Shown here: positions 32,015 to 44,070 of the stretch, piece after piece
Layout: every line of letters starts with the position of its first letter
How positions within the stretch are numbered: position 1 is the stretch's first letter
Assembly (NCBI RefSeq): GCF_014356525.2
Contig: NC_052516.1
Location: 20,292,257-20,356,256, forward strand
DNA from: Nilaparvata lugens
Taxonomy: Eukaryota > Arthropoda > Insecta > Hemiptera > Delphacidae
Direction of reading: 5' to 3'
Length of the DNA stretch: 64,000 nt
Made by a program: the position numbers and the translations under genes
The notes under the pieces: model-generated
Databases searched by the model: none
Told to the model about the DNA's origin: nothing
Seen by the model: only the letters and a program-made list of their open reading frames with translations

Positions 32015-34806
32015 TGATATAACATTGTTTGCATCCTAACAAATTGTTGAATAGAGAGAGTGGGAGAGAGATAGTCGATGCTAAAAATAGCCACACAGCT
32101 GACTAGGAACGAGGTCATCTCAGTGAGAAGGAGACATCCTCAGATTTACGATTGCACAAGATTTTATAACTTGATTACTAGACTCACACACTGGGGCAAC
32201 TGCTGCTAAGTTATAAGTTAGGTTTTCGCTGGAGTGGGGGGTGTTGAATGCTTGTTGGAGAGTCAGGGGTGAGGGAGGACCATAATGCTCTGATTGCGAT
32301 GGCTGGAGGCGCGACTTGAGAGCACTTTTATTGTTCGTCATAAACTTGAAAAATAACACCACGCCGATGGTGGGATGTGGGGGCAGTGTCCCAGTTTTTC
32401 AGCATCGTCTCTCTCACTCATCGAAGTTTCCCCCTCTCTCTCACACTTGTCATTCATCTACTACTCACGTGTCTTGTGTCCACATCGGATTGTGAACTGT
32501 ATCGTTTCTTCTTATACGTTTTTTGTCATCTCTTATTTATTATGTTTCTTATGGAATTCAAGATTTTGTAATCGTTCTTCTTCTTACAAGAAAATACAAA
32601 AAAATTCGAAATAATTGTAGATGAGACTGAAGAGTTGAAGTTGGGGCTGATGATCAAAGTTAGAGGAAGTAGTACTCTCTCTCTCTATATTTTCCTTGTT
32701 ATTACAAAATTATTTGTTGATCTTAATTGTTATTCTCATCAATTCCTCATTTAAACGTTCGTTTTAGAAACTATTGAGAAGTCGAGTGGATAATTCTCAA
32801 GTTAATTCAAAACAGTAACCTCTTTTATAGTTTTTTTTTGTTGAGTTATGTTAATTTTAGAAATTTACCTTTTCTTTGGGTATTGATCACTTCTTCACTC
32901 TCTTTGATTTGTTCCTCAATATCCTCCACGTCTTCTCTCCATCACCTCGGTCGTAACCTCTCCTTTTTCTATCCTGCTCTCATGAAATTGGAACAAATGA
33001 ATATCAGCAAAATAAAGGTAGATATTGCTTTCCCATTCTGATCGCTGTATACAATGTTATACAGTAATTATTAAATCTGGCTGATCCACACAGAAAGCCA
33101 AGTTAGAGTAATTATTGGAGTTTCGTCTCATTTGGAACCGGAGAAGGTTTATTCCCTTCCAATCTTGAAACAAGGAGAGAAAAAGAAGGAGGATAAGACG
33201 GAAAAGCAACTAGAGACAAAAACAATAGCTTTGTTCGATTTACTGGATCCTCTATCACATAATGTTAGGCTCAGTTTCTTGGACACTTATTAAATCTAAT
33301 GAACCATTGAATCTATAAATTTAATGACTTGAATAAAGTGTCTTGAAAATCGGGCATTAGCATACCTGATTCTATCCACTTATTTTCAAAATTATTGACG
33401 GCCATGAATATCCCAATTCAATTAGAATTTAGAATCGCAGCATGAGAGGAATAGAGAATAATTGTTACATTGAGTACAATCATTTATTTATTGGATAGAA
33501 CAAACAATACAATGTTCGAAAAAACCAGGCTATTGCTCAAAACTTCTTCAATTTTCTAATTTAGTTTCAAACTGTCCTAATATTATGTAAGTTATGTCAA
33601 TATTTCTACAGTAACTTCTTCATACATTGGAATGATTGCGAATGATGAGATGCAGTGAAGCAGAAACAATAAGGAAAACAACGAATTTCATGTGAAGTAT
33701 TATTAAGGAGAAAATAGCAACAAAAAATGGGAACTCCGAAGTTAATTCAATTCTGAACAATTCAAGTTGGTGAATTAATTTTGAAGTCGTAGAATTGTTT
33801 AGCGTGGAGTGTAGAATTATTCCCTTAAGGGAGTTGAGTTTCTAGTAGTACATTCTGTAAATGTAACAGTGGCGGTTGTAGAAATATAATGCAATTGGTA
33901 CTGTATGTACACCGCTCATGGGAAAATTGCTCATTTATAGTGAATACATTCACTTTAAACTTTCAGCATTTGTTAAATGTGCAGCGTTGGTGTTATCCAT
34001 AGATAATGCTGACGGTGTGAAATGGATCCAAACTGTCAGCATTGGTTGAACGGGAAGCAACGATGCTGTTTACATGAAGTGCTGACATTTAAAAGTGGAT
34101 CTTTATAGTGATGCCCCAGTTTAACAACGACCCTAACAAACAAACAACTGCAGAACCGGCAAATTATCCACTCAAAAAATTGTAAATTGTTGCGGTCATC
34201 ATGTAGGTTTATCATGATAACATTTTGGGAAAGCCTTCACTAGAATATCATCGTGTTCAGTTTGTTTTATGTGCGTTGTAGCAAATTGCTAGGTGCTTGT
34301 AGGAATTTTTTGTGTATCTGTGGAGAATATAACTGTAATTTAAATTAATTTTGAGCATATGTAGTGGTATTGACAACATCAACGTCTTATTCTTCCAATT
34401 ATGAAGAAATATCACAATATCTCTTACCATACAATTGAATTATCTGTGGAAATATACACGGTATTTAGATGAAAATACTTCTTCTATATACCGTGGTAAT
34501 ATATATATATGTGAACTATCGTGATGATCATAAAAGCTGGAAACATAACATTATTTGAAGTATGTTATGTATAGAAATTTGGGAGAGAAAAAGTATTCGG
34601 GTGATTCTTTTGATTCTCTCTTAAACATTGACTTTGTTATGTGTTCTTGTATAAATGTAATAATGTTTATGCTGAAAAAACCCCTGTTTCAAACAAAACG
34701 TGTTTAGGGACTTGAGATATTTTTTTATTGAAAGTGAAAAGAGCTTCAGTGTAATTTTGATTACTTTTTGTGTAGTTGAGAAGTTGATAGTGTGGTAATT
34801 ATTCAT
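32015..34806. other. no gene supported
   Basis: About 2.8 kb of AT-rich DNA with scattered short ORFs lacking motifs. A donor-like AAAG|GTAGAT at about 33,016 follows a short open stretch but has no matching acceptor frame. No repeat pair recognised. Confidence 0.4.
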
Positions 34807-34951
34807 ATTGAATGAAAAAGACTAAGAAATTGTCAAAAAACCACTGATTTATATATATATAAATCATTTTATATCTATAATCATATTTATTTTTATTTCA
34901 TATTTATAAATCAGTGGTTTTTTGACAATTTCTAAGTCTTTTTCATTCAAT
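34807..34951. mobile_element. fold-back element C2 (145 bp)
   Basis: The left arm (ATTGAATGAAAAAGACTAAG) and right arm (CTAAGTCTTTTTCATTCAAT) are inverted copies with one 1-base slip. They continue inward through AAATTGTCAAAAAACCACTG. The core AAAGACTAAGAAATTGTCAA is shared with C1 at 4.1 kb, but the middle is a different AT-rich spacer. Confidence 0.85.
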
Positions 34952-35099
34952 AATTTTGATTAGATTATTGGATAGAGAAATTTATCATTGTTATGTTATT
35001 GGAAAACTGTGGTTTCTATGGGATAATTCCGTGGAATTATTAATGTAGTTTGAATATGCTTGGTCGAGTTCAGTAATTGATTTTCCTTAATTACTGACT

Positions 35100-35345
35100 T
35101 ACGAAGAGCTACAGCCCTATGTGCACCTTGGTATCAACAATGCGCCTCCAATCATCTCTATCACTTGCAAATTCTCTCTTCCAAGCACGCCAGATCTCTC
35201 TCCACATCTTGAAGCCAGCGGGTTCTGGGGCGACCTCTCCTCCTGGCTCCTTCCTTTCGTCCAACAAGCATCTGTTTCTGTGTTCTGTTTTGCTCCATTC
35301 GTTGTACATGGCCCAGCCAACTAATTCTTCTAAACTGTATATACC
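35100..35345 (-). pseudogene. LINE RT C-terminal fragment (frameshifted)
   Basis: The minus strand, starting near 35,340, reads RRISWLGHVQRMEQNR and then RRRGRPRTRWLQDVERDLA in one frame. After a small frame change it continues WKREFASDRDDWRRIVDTK to a stop near 35,106. 'SWLGHVqRM ... RGRPrtRW ... A.DR.dWRrivd' is the standard sequence of motifs at the end of several LINE ORF2 proteins. The RT core is absent. Confidence 0.85.
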
Positions 35346-35375
35346 TTACTACATTGCAAGATAGTATTGACTTCT

Positions 35376-36654
35376 GCCCATATAAATAAAGTTGAGCATT
35401 TGCTTATACTTCTTAAATATGGAGCATTTGTTTCATTTTCTATTTTCATTACCATATCAGCTGTGCTAATAGTGAAGTTGTGTTTCTTTTCTGGCTGAAA
35501 ATTTACTCAAAAATTCCCAATTTGTAGAGATTTGAGTGAAATATTTTTGTTTTTAATCAGTTTTTAAATATCAAAATTCAAAATTTTTGGATTAGTCATT
35601 AGTTTTGAAGTGGAAATTGGACTTTTTAAAGTGAAAGTGAAATCTTAACCTTATTCTTTTTTGAAACTTTTGTTTGTAAAAATTTGGGAGAAGACAGTTT
35701 TGGGCTATGCCTGTGGTCTTCTCCCAATCATATTATATTTATTATAATTATTATTTGTAATTGTCATTGAAATAAATAAATAAATAAATAAACGTGAGTA
35801 AAACCTTTTGCTCATGCTCATCAAAAAAATAGTTCGAGTATTTGCTCAAAAGTAAAAGCTTATACTCAAAATTGTATGAATAAAATAGAGCATTTGCTCA
35901 ACTTTTGAAGCAAAGACTTAAAAAAAGGTGAGTCTAGTCTATAGCAGCTTATCACCTTTTGTTCATACTAAAATAGCTCAACTGAATCGTATGAGGAAGA
36001 GGAAACTATACCAGATACGATCATAACTAATGGTTGAGAACTATAAAACTCTTTTTAGATTCAGCCATATCACCATTATTCCTACAAAAGAATAAATACA
36101 AAAAAAACTAAAACTAAATACTAAAAAATACCTGATATAAAGATAACCATCACAAAATAGAAAATAGGCATTTACGAAGATGAGAGTGTAGACGATTATA
36201 AGAAGGCTATTAATATTATAAGAATATGCTGAATATTATTATAGAAATGACATAATGACATTTTTTCACGCTATTATTTCAAAATTCTAAAATTAACTAA
36301 CCTAAAGCTCTATTCATAAATAGAAAACATAGCAGACGATGCAAACCATGCCTTAATTTAGATCTATCTATAGTAGGCTGTGCCCAAACACAACCGGTGC
36401 CCCCTAATTGCATATTTAGCACTTCTGTGAGCTATAAAAACAAAGTAAGGCTACAAAACCGAATCAGTTGATGAAAAATCTTTCAAATACGTGAGCATTT
36501 GCTCCAGAGTTCAGGAGCATAAGGTAAGAGTGTAAGGTAAAGATTATTCATACAAAAATGAGCAAATGCTTTTGCTTCTACCTTTTGCTCATGAGCAAAA
36601 CCTTATGCTCCATGCTCTTGCTCATGAGCATTTGCTCTGTTTATTCATATGGGC
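35376..36654. mobile_element. repeat with GCCCATATGAATAAA-type ends and TTTGCTCATGAGCAAA motifs
   Basis: The left end GCCCATATAAATAAA pairs with the right end TTTATTCATATGGGC (about 1.28 kb apart). GAGCATTTGCT, its inverse, and TGCTCATGAGCA palindromes are dense at both ends. Extra copies (GCTCATGAGCAAGAGCATGG) occur outside, near 36,909. It looks like a TIR element with subterminal repeats that also gained a retroposed insert at 35,687-35,795. No ORF. Confidence 0.5.
35687..35795 (+). repeat. LINE/SINE-like 3' end with hairpin and AAAT tail
   Basis: GGGAGAAGACAG and CTGTGGTCTTCTCCC form a stem around TTTTGGGCTATGC. Downstream come AT-rich sequence and an (AAAT)n tail at about 35,771-35,791. 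A related TTTTGGGCTGTGCCTGT block lies in B2 (about 9,183). A 3' stem-loop plus simple-repeat tail suggests retroposition. Confidence 0.45.
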
Positions 36655-37391
36655 CATTGTTTCATTCTCTATTCTCCTTCTGCATATATTGGACCATGTA
36701 TTCTCAGAATTTTCCTTTCTTGAAGGATTTCTGAAAGGACAGGAGTTTATTTACCTAATCACCTGTCAAATACTTTTTGAGTGATTCTTTGGTCTTCTTA
36801 GCAAGGTTACAAATAATTCAAATCAATAATCTACTATATTTCAGTATTTCGACTCTTCACTGTTTTCAACTAGGGGTGACCAGTTGACAGCACTACCATA
36901 GAAGAAATGCTCATGAGCAAGAGCATGGAGCATAAGGTAGAATATTATGCTTTTTTCTGTATGGAACAACTTATCAATATTGTCATTCTACCTAAAGTAT
37001 GACATTTATTAGAGGTGAATGTGATTTTAATATTAGACGTAAATATCAATGGGCCTCACGACTGGTTTCTTCAGTTGGGACCACCAGTTTATCGCGGTCA
37101 TCCGACAGTTCTTGTGGAAAGCATTTTTTTTCATATCAATATTTTATTATGGAGAATATTTTTTATAGCATACTATCAATTATTTTAATGAATCCAATTC
37201 TTATGATATATAATATAATATTCACTCTATAGTCTATAGCATAATATCATAGAGAAACAATAGCATAAGTTGTTACGCTATAGTTGTTTCTCCATGATAA
37301 TATCTATTTCATGCTTCAATGTATAATACTTAATAATCAGTAGTAATAGTTAATTCAGTACTGTGTATAGATCTCTTATAAAGTGATTGAT
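36655..37391. other. no gene; scattered repeat motifs
   Basis: CATTGTTTCATTCTCTATTC at 36,655 resembles 35,427 (CATTTGTTTCATTTTCTATT), a remnant duplication flanking the TIR element. GAGAAACAATAGCATAA near 37,252 is partly self-complementary with TAGTTGTTTCTCCATG at about 37,281. No coding signal. Confidence 0.35.
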
Positions 37392-38290
37392 TGATTAAGT
37401 ACTTTATTTCTGTAGATTACAATATATATTATACTGGCTTTTACACTTATATACAATAGCTTACAATACAGCAAAATTATAGATGAATTTACATAATATA
37501 GACTGAGAAAATGATTTTAGAACTGCATATGATATAAGAAAAGCAATTGGCAATAGCTATAGATAATATTGTTTTGCATCTACATAAATTGGCGGAGCTT
37601 TGGACATATCAATGTCTATTCTTTGGAAAGAATATTCAGAATATACTTCCCACTAATTCTCTACGAAAACGTTGATTTCATTAATTCAACTAAGGATTAA
37701 TTTGTAGATGAAAATATTGTAAAAGTTTTAATTAATATGAAGATTTAAGAGAAAAAAACTGAAAATTGATAATGTAAAATAAATTATACAGGTAAATAAG
37801 ATCAAATCATTGATTAATAAAATGGAGTAGGCTGAAAGTAGATCTGGGTGATCAACTTTCAATAATATACAGCAGTATGCAGTGGATTAGCTTGACTATT
37901 CGAAAACGTCTTTGATCGGGAAGCTTCAATGTTGAACTAGCAATGTGGACTGGGGTGATATGATCATGGCGTTGTAGAGAGTAGACGAAACGTAGACAAT
38001 AATTTTGGCAACGCTGTAGTTTATCAATCAGAGTGTCTTGCATATCCTTGAGAACATAATTACAATACATCGAATGTGGGAGGGAAGGTAAGAGATTGAA
38101 CCAATAATAATTTGATGTTTCTAGGGAGGATATCTTGCATTTTCTTCAATGCGTGCTTAGCTGAGAATACCTCTTTACAAGTTTTGTTCACTTGTTCTGA
38201 CCAGTCAAGAGTATTATTCAAATAATAATGCCTGAATTTTTAACTGAGCTACAGTAAGGGATGTCATTACCATCTACACTAGTTTTGTGA
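37392..38290 (-). pseudogene. LINE C-terminal region plus 3' UTR (minus strand)
   Basis: The upstream frame, from about 38,250, reads NNTLDWSEQVNKTCKEVF and KKMQDILPRNIKLLLVQSL. It then shifts near 38,070 to YCNYVLKDMQDTLIDKLQRC and RFVYSLQRHDHITPVH, ending at 37,852. 'tLdWs.qv ... LP ... k..L ... lQr.QN.clRfv' is the conserved tail of CR1/Jockey-like ORF2 proteins. The 3' UTR, 37,392-37,850, is strongly conserved with 57,568-58,018 and ends in AATAAAGTACT plus an AATC-type tail. Confidence 0.82.
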
Positions 38291-39030
38291 ATTTATTCAA
38301 GGTCAATATTATTTATAAGACGAGATTAAGAAGTGATTAGAGATTCGAGAGTAAACTAAGCAATTGATAAACTTTAAATGTGATCAATCCGCTGTTAGAT
38401 GAGTAGTTGGCCTATTTTCATCCAATAGACTCGTAATTTTAATTCGAAAAACCCATTTACAGAACAGATCCAACGATAAATTCTTATATAGTCTACTTTC
38501 AAACAATAAAAGCATCGAATTCCATATTGTGTCGTAGGTTTTAACTCGATGAAAGCCGTAAACGGATCAATTCCAACGCTTGATGACCGATCGTTCACTT
38601 TTCTCCGATAAAACAATCAATGAGGACCGACATAACGGAACACTTTTGATGGGGCTCATTCACGTTAATGGCTTCATACCTAAAGGGTTTATTCCGATCT
38701 CTATCGTCTATTTTCAGAGTTCTTATCGAGTTAAGCGTCGATAACGTTGTTTTATTTCTTTTTACTTCTCTCAGTTCTCAATTATCCATCCTTTTCTAAC
38801 TCTTTCAACTAGAATAGCTCCTTTTCCACCTATTTCTATCACTTTATTATTTAGCAAATTAAAAAGTGAATTACAGTCCTTGACTCTACCATCCATCTCT
38901 TAGAGAAATCCTCTTCTTCTGATGTAACTTTAATCTCTTCTTCTTCAACTATTATTTTATATCTTTTTACTTGAATAAAACTACATCTGTTCCCTTTTAT
39001 ATGATAGTAGAATCTGTGTTATTTCACTGT
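38291..39030. other. no gene recognised
   Basis: A CpG-containing patch near 38,560-38,755 (CGATGAAAGCCGTAAACGG, then TTATCGAGTTAAGCGTCGAT) differs in composition from its surroundings and lacks repeats in the window. It could be a conserved non-coding element or an unmasked repeat; nothing decides between them here. Confidence 0.3.
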
Positions 39031-39049
39031 TCAACCTGTCATCTCCTAC

Positions 39050-39290
39050 TCACTCATGTACAATATTTGCTCCTCCACTCCCCCTCATCCACTTTCTTTC
39101 TTTCTCCTTCTTTATTACCTCCTTCTTCTCCTTCTCCTCCTCATCCTCCTCCTCCGTCGTCTCCTGCTCCTCCTCCTCCTTCACCTCCTCCTCCTACTCC
39201 TTCCCCTCCTCCACCTAGTTCTCTTCATCCTACTCTTCCTCCTCCTCCTCTTTCTTCTCCTGCTTTTCCTCTTCTCTTCCTCCAATTGAG
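39050..39290. repeat. pyrimidine-rich (CTC/CTT)n tract
   Basis: CTCCTCCTCCT and CTTCTCC runs; ORFs in all frames are low-complexity. Confidence 0.85.
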
Positions 39291-39502
39291 GCAACTTGAT
39301 TCTTCTTATTTCTTCCTTATTTATAAAAAAATAACAAAAAAAATAATGTGAACAATTACTGCTCAAAAAGTGCTTCATAAAGCCGCTTGTCCGTGAACAG
39401 GAGTTGAGGATTAATCGGGAAGCGATATAAGAAAAGATACAATCACTCATCCATTTAGAATGTCTCCTCATTGATCTACTTTTTTATCCATTCGTTCTTC
39501 AG

Positions 39503-39660
39503 TGACTCCACACTCTGGGAGAACTCAGAGAGACTGACTGAGAAAGTTCATATTTTGCTCTTTCATGGTACATGTTGGTGTAAACAAAACTATTTTTCCC
39601 ATGTAGCTATCATCTACTCCTCAATTATATGGAATTTATTCTTCTTTACCAATTGTAAAG
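39503..39660 (+). CDS. speculative internal exon (possible continuation of the 25.4-kb gene)
   Basis: A good acceptor (TCCATTCGTTCTTCAG|T at 39,502) and a good donor (AAAG|GTGAGT at 39,661) bracket 158 bp open in one frame: DSTLWENSERLTEKVHILL and then a hydrophobic stretch, AIIYSSIIWNLFFF. The entering phase fits exon 25,950-26,021 (AG+T gives Ser). The first half looks like ordinary protein, the second half less so. A 13.5-kb intron would be required. The match of phase has a one-in-three chance of being accidental, so confidence is low. Confidence 0.22.
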
Positions 39661-39710
39661 GTGAGTCAAATAATTACCAAATTTTTATTATTTATTCAGA
39701 ACCACCTTGA

Positions 39711-41076
39711 CTCAGCTAGACTGTTTCCTAACATGATGTATGTTATTTATTGAACAAAGACTTCATCAAGTTCACTGAATTACTGGCCGTATAATCACAG
39801 TTTTCTCTCCCTCTCACACTTTCTCCCTATTTTTCTCAACCTGTATTCTTTTTTTCATTCATTTCCAATAATTTCATCCCTTCTACCATTTTTTATCTCC
39901 TACTGGTCATCATTTTTTTCGCGAATGAAGACTTCAGCATTCACCTGTTCCTTTTAAATAGCAGTATTATCAAAGTGGGTGATTACATCTCTACCGCTAT
40001 CAAAAACCATTAATGAAACTCAATTAAGGCTCCTTGCTTTATAGCATGGCATTTCTTTCAGCGTTCATGATGATGCCTGCTCTAGCTAAGATTAAAGGCC
40101 TCTATTGTAAGATTCTCCTCCAACTGGCAGCAATCCCCATTGATAACAACAATGCTTCTCATTCATCCAATACTGACATTCCCAAGTGAATCACCATATA
40201 TATTCTAGTATAACCGTTTCAGAGGAAATTTCTAGAGAATTTTATGAGCACAGAAAGCTGGTTATGGGCGAGACACGAAGACTCCTCTAGTCTTATGACG
40301 CTCTTCACACAAAAGCTGAGTAGTTTGCCTTTTTAAAGCGGTAAAATACAATTGGCGTCTTCACTCAGTAGATGAGTACTGTGCCCGTTTACGGCGGTAA
40401 AATGCGATTAAACTTAGAATAGGATGATATTGGATGTTGAATACAGTTGGAAGTGTATGACATCGTCTGTAATATACCACAGTTATGAATGGAAAGCACC
40501 TAAGCACCTATCTTACATCTAGTGTTCAAATTTAATTATAGTATTACTGCCCCACTATTTCCATTACAACCAAGACATTTCAATCACATATTACATATTT
40601 CTAACATAGCAATGAGTGAAAATGACACTCAAGCGTGATTCTTGAAACTGGAATCAGAGTGGAGTATGTGTTTGAAAAAAATAGTTTCTCAGATTCTCCA
40701 AAAACTTCAAATCTATTTGATTACAAATATTAATAATATGATGAATACTTTGAGAGATGGAATTAAATAGAGAATGCATTTTGCCCTGTTGTCAATGTCT
40801 GCAGTAGCAGAGGTCTTCGGGGTGATTTGCAGCATTAATTTAGGATTTTCGTTCAATAATAATTATATTTAATACTTCGAGACATTAGTTGTAAGGCAAA
40901 TAAAGGCCACTTGTGCCGTTCTATTGCACGAAAATTGCCTAAGCATACTCACTAGTCACTTGGCGCCATGTGGTGGAACGGGTTGGCTGTAAAGGGTGAT
41001 GTGGTGGCCAACTATTATTATTATTATTAATAATATATATATATTCTTAATCACCGCCGTTCTTCTTCTTGCCTTA
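39711..41076. other. no gene recognised
   Basis: Mixed composition, including TTTAAAGCGGTAAAATACAA and TTTACGGCGGTAAAATGCGA (about 40,332 and 40,387), a diverged direct repeat about 55 bp apart. No ORF of note. Confidence 0.35.
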
Positions 41077-41981
41077 AAGAAATTTCTTATCAATATTGTT
41101 GATTAAATCTGGATCTGTCAATTTGGGTCACCCTTTATTTATACAATACAATATACAGAGTGAATCATATGTATGGGAACCCTTCAATAATTGAAGACTG
41201 TTGTGGATATAAGACTGTAACTTTCAGTATAAGTTATTGGTCGAATACTCTAACTTTTGACGTACAACTGAATTTCAACCTCTCATAAGGGGGTGACTTA
41301 GGTGTTGTAACTCGAATATTTTAAATGTAATAACACCCATTGTGTGGTGCATCATTCTAAAGGTCTTTTAGAAACAAGAAAGATAACATCTTTATCTTTT
41401 GAACTGATAGTAAAGACCATATTTTTACTATCCGACAAATATTATACTGATACTGATCATGATATATTATAATGATCTATGATACGTGTATCAAAAATGG
41501 CGGCTGATTGAAATTTTCGTTTTTAAAGGAATGAGGTGTTGTAACTCTGAATGTAAACACTCATTGTGTAATACCATAGAGGAACAATAGCGTGAGTTTA
41601 CGCTATTGTTTTTACCATAATTTTGATGGCCTTTTCAAAACGAGAAAGATAACATCAATAAAAATGTTCTGATAGTAAAACCCATATTTTTACTGATACT
41701 GATCATGATATATGATAATGATCTAAGATACTTTTATCCAAAATGACGGCTGATTGAAATTTTAGTTTCTAAAGAAATAATTGATAAAGTTAAATAGTTA
41801 TATAGAGAATTTGACCAATAACTTATCCTGAAAGTTACAGTCTTATATCCACAACAGTCTTCAATTATTGAAGGGTTCCCATACATATGATTCACTCTGT
41901 ATATTGTATTGTATAAATAAAGGGTGACCCAGATTAACGGATCCAGATTTACTCAACAATATTGATAAGAAATTTCTCAAA
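41077..41981. mobile_element. fold-back element with internal duplication (905 bp)
   Basis: The left arm begins AAGAAATTTCTTATCAATAT and the right arm ends ATATTGATAAGAAATTTCT. The complementarity includes GGGTCACCCTTTATTTATAC, ACAGAGTGAATCATATGTAT and ACAGTCTTCAATTATTGAAG with their inverses, about 190 bp per arm. Inside, 41,365-41,535 and 41,634-41,775 are direct copies (AGATAACATC, ACTGATCATGATATAT, GGCGGCTGATTGAAATTTT). No coding capacity. Confidence 0.88.
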
Positions 41982-42695
41982 GGCAATTGATATATTTTGA
42001 TTGACACTACAAAATATTAAATATTGAATTTTGAAACAATACACATACAATCAATACAAATAGAGGAGTGATTTTCATTCAATCAAGAAACGTATTTGCT
42101 GATTTATCAAGTACTGAGACTCTTGAGATAACTATCAACTCGAATCCAACTTCGGAGAACTAATTAAATTGCGGAAGAGTTTAAAGAAGACAGAAACTCA
42201 ACTGCAAAGAATTACTCAATTTCAGGAAGTCCCTTGAAGACAACTCCCAGATCAAACTCAACTTTGAAGATTTATTTAATTCCGGGACATTTCCTGCAAA
42301 CTAATCAGCCGATCCACCTGTGATTGGGAACGTCGCAACTTTCCTAATAAGCTGACAGATTTGATCGATGTTAGCATCCGACTGATGGAATTATGCAAAC
42401 ATTGGAACGAATTTTCAGTTGCAGCGCAGCCGAATTGCGTTGTAATTCATCACCGAAGACAAATTGAGTGTCAAGTCTGCCTGGCTGGCTTTATTTCAGA
42501 CGCTCCCAACTGCTAAGTTTCCACCATTGGCTTATGTAGTCGGATGGAGACTTCTAATAGGCTTTATAGCCTATTTTCAGACTTGATAGCTGATATCTGA
42601 ATTTGAATGTTAGCTTAGGAATAGATCAGTTGGCTTGGTAGTTGATAGACGAATAAAGATTGATATATTCTTTATTAGTCCAGTCAACGAAATAT
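41982..42695. other. no feature seen
   Basis: AT-rich sequence between two TIR elements; loosely repeated TCAACT/TTCGAAGA wording at about 42,090-42,270 (AACTTCGGAGAACTAATTAA, AACTTTGAAGATTTATTTAA) suggests a decayed local duplication. Confidence 0.35.
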
Positions 42696-43539
42696 TATAG
42701 AGGGAAAAGTTTGGAACACAATTTTTAACTCCACAGTTCTTTCAAGGATAGTAAGAGGATTAACATATCAAAAGTCCTCACCCCTACCCTACATATTTTC
42801 CATATCTCTCATAGTTTCTGAGATATCCGCTCTTGAAGGTGAGAAATTTTTTGAAATAACACTTTTGCCTCCATTTTTTTCATCTTTTCGGCCTTATAAT
42901 TTTTGAACGATTGATGAAAAAATTTATTATTGACATAATCAACCACATAAAAATGAAGCTTAAGAAATTTCCTACAAGTTTCGTTTCGTAGAGATTCTAG
43001 ATAAATCCGATATTTTTCGAGATATTTATGTTCTGAAGTGATGTATTTTCGAAAAACCAGATTTTCCCATATTTTTTCGCTCTTTCAAGTCTTATAACTT
43101 TTTAACAATTTATGAAACAAGAATGTGCTGATTACGAGATTGTAGAGCATTAAATTATCTTCCATTTCATGTATAATTCGACTATTCCACGCAATCCCAT
43201 ACGACTGTTACAGCAGTTTAGTTTTGAGTGTCTTTGTTTGGTAGGAAGTTCAGAAACACCCCCTGTGTTTAGTTCCGCAGACGTTCCAATAGATACTCAA
43301 TATGAATGCTCATACTGAAGCATACTGCCAATTTATGATGACAAAATAGTGTGATATTCGAGAAAAGTCACTTGTTGCAAATCTTGAGATTTGATACTCA
43401 AAACTAAAACTGCTGCAACAGTCGTAGGGAAATGTGTAAAATAGTGAACATAATATACATCAATAAGAAAGATAATTTGATGCTCTGTCAGTTCCAAAAA
43501 TTTTTGTAATAATTTATGTTCCAAACATTTCCCTCTATA
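42696..43539. mobile_element. TIR element (844 bp) with inner hairpin
   Basis: The left end TATAGAGGGAAAAGTTTGGA is an inverted copy of the right end (TCCAAACATTTCCCTCTATA wording at 43,519-43,539). A TA target is plausible. The right half contains its own inverted repeat: GACTGTTACAGCAGTTTAGT near 43,203 against ACTAAAACTGCTGCAACAGT near 43,406, with the GAGCATTAAATTATCTT/AAGATAATTTGATGCTC pair outside it. No transposase seen. Confidence 0.8.
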
Positions 43540-43589
43540 CCTCTATTTGAGCATTCGTTGCCTGGACTATATGATATTATATCAGATTG

Positions 43590-44070
43590 AAAAAGCGGAC
43601 TTTGAGTTCAGTTGTTCATAAAGATTTGATTTGATTTGACCTCAGCTAAACTTCCTTGTACTAAGTTTGAACATTTCCTGTTCATTTGTTCTCTAAAAAA
43701 CTCAGAAAACGCAGAAAAATGCCTGAGAACGCATGAAAAACGCTCAAGAACCGCCGATTTCAAGCAAAGTCCTTCCAATATATTTTTACACCTTAGCTGA
43801 GCCCGTGTACCAAATTTGAACATCTTTTTGTCAATATAGTTCTCGTAAAAGTTAAAAATATACAAAAAAAACGAAGATTCTGGGCGTATCTATGGAAATC
43901 TTTCAAAATTCATGTGCCTCCCAGTGCGCTTCTAGAGAGCCAACTGAATATGTCTTACAAATTTGAACGTATTTGGTCCAGTAGATTTTTAGCTCTGTAG
44001 ATACAAAATTGGTCTCTTTGGACTCGAAATTGTGTAATCAAGTTATCATTTAAGTTACGTGAGTAACATA
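43590..44070. repeat. unclassified repeat with recurring TTTGAACAT/ATTTGAACG
   Basis: Three blocks (about 43,650, 43,800 and 43,960) contain CTGAG-like sequence, then AAATTTGAACAT or AAGTTTGAACAT, then TTTTTG. They read as diverged copies of a unit of roughly 150 bp. The minus ORF at 43,608-43,865 spans two units and is probably not a gene. Confidence 0.35.
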
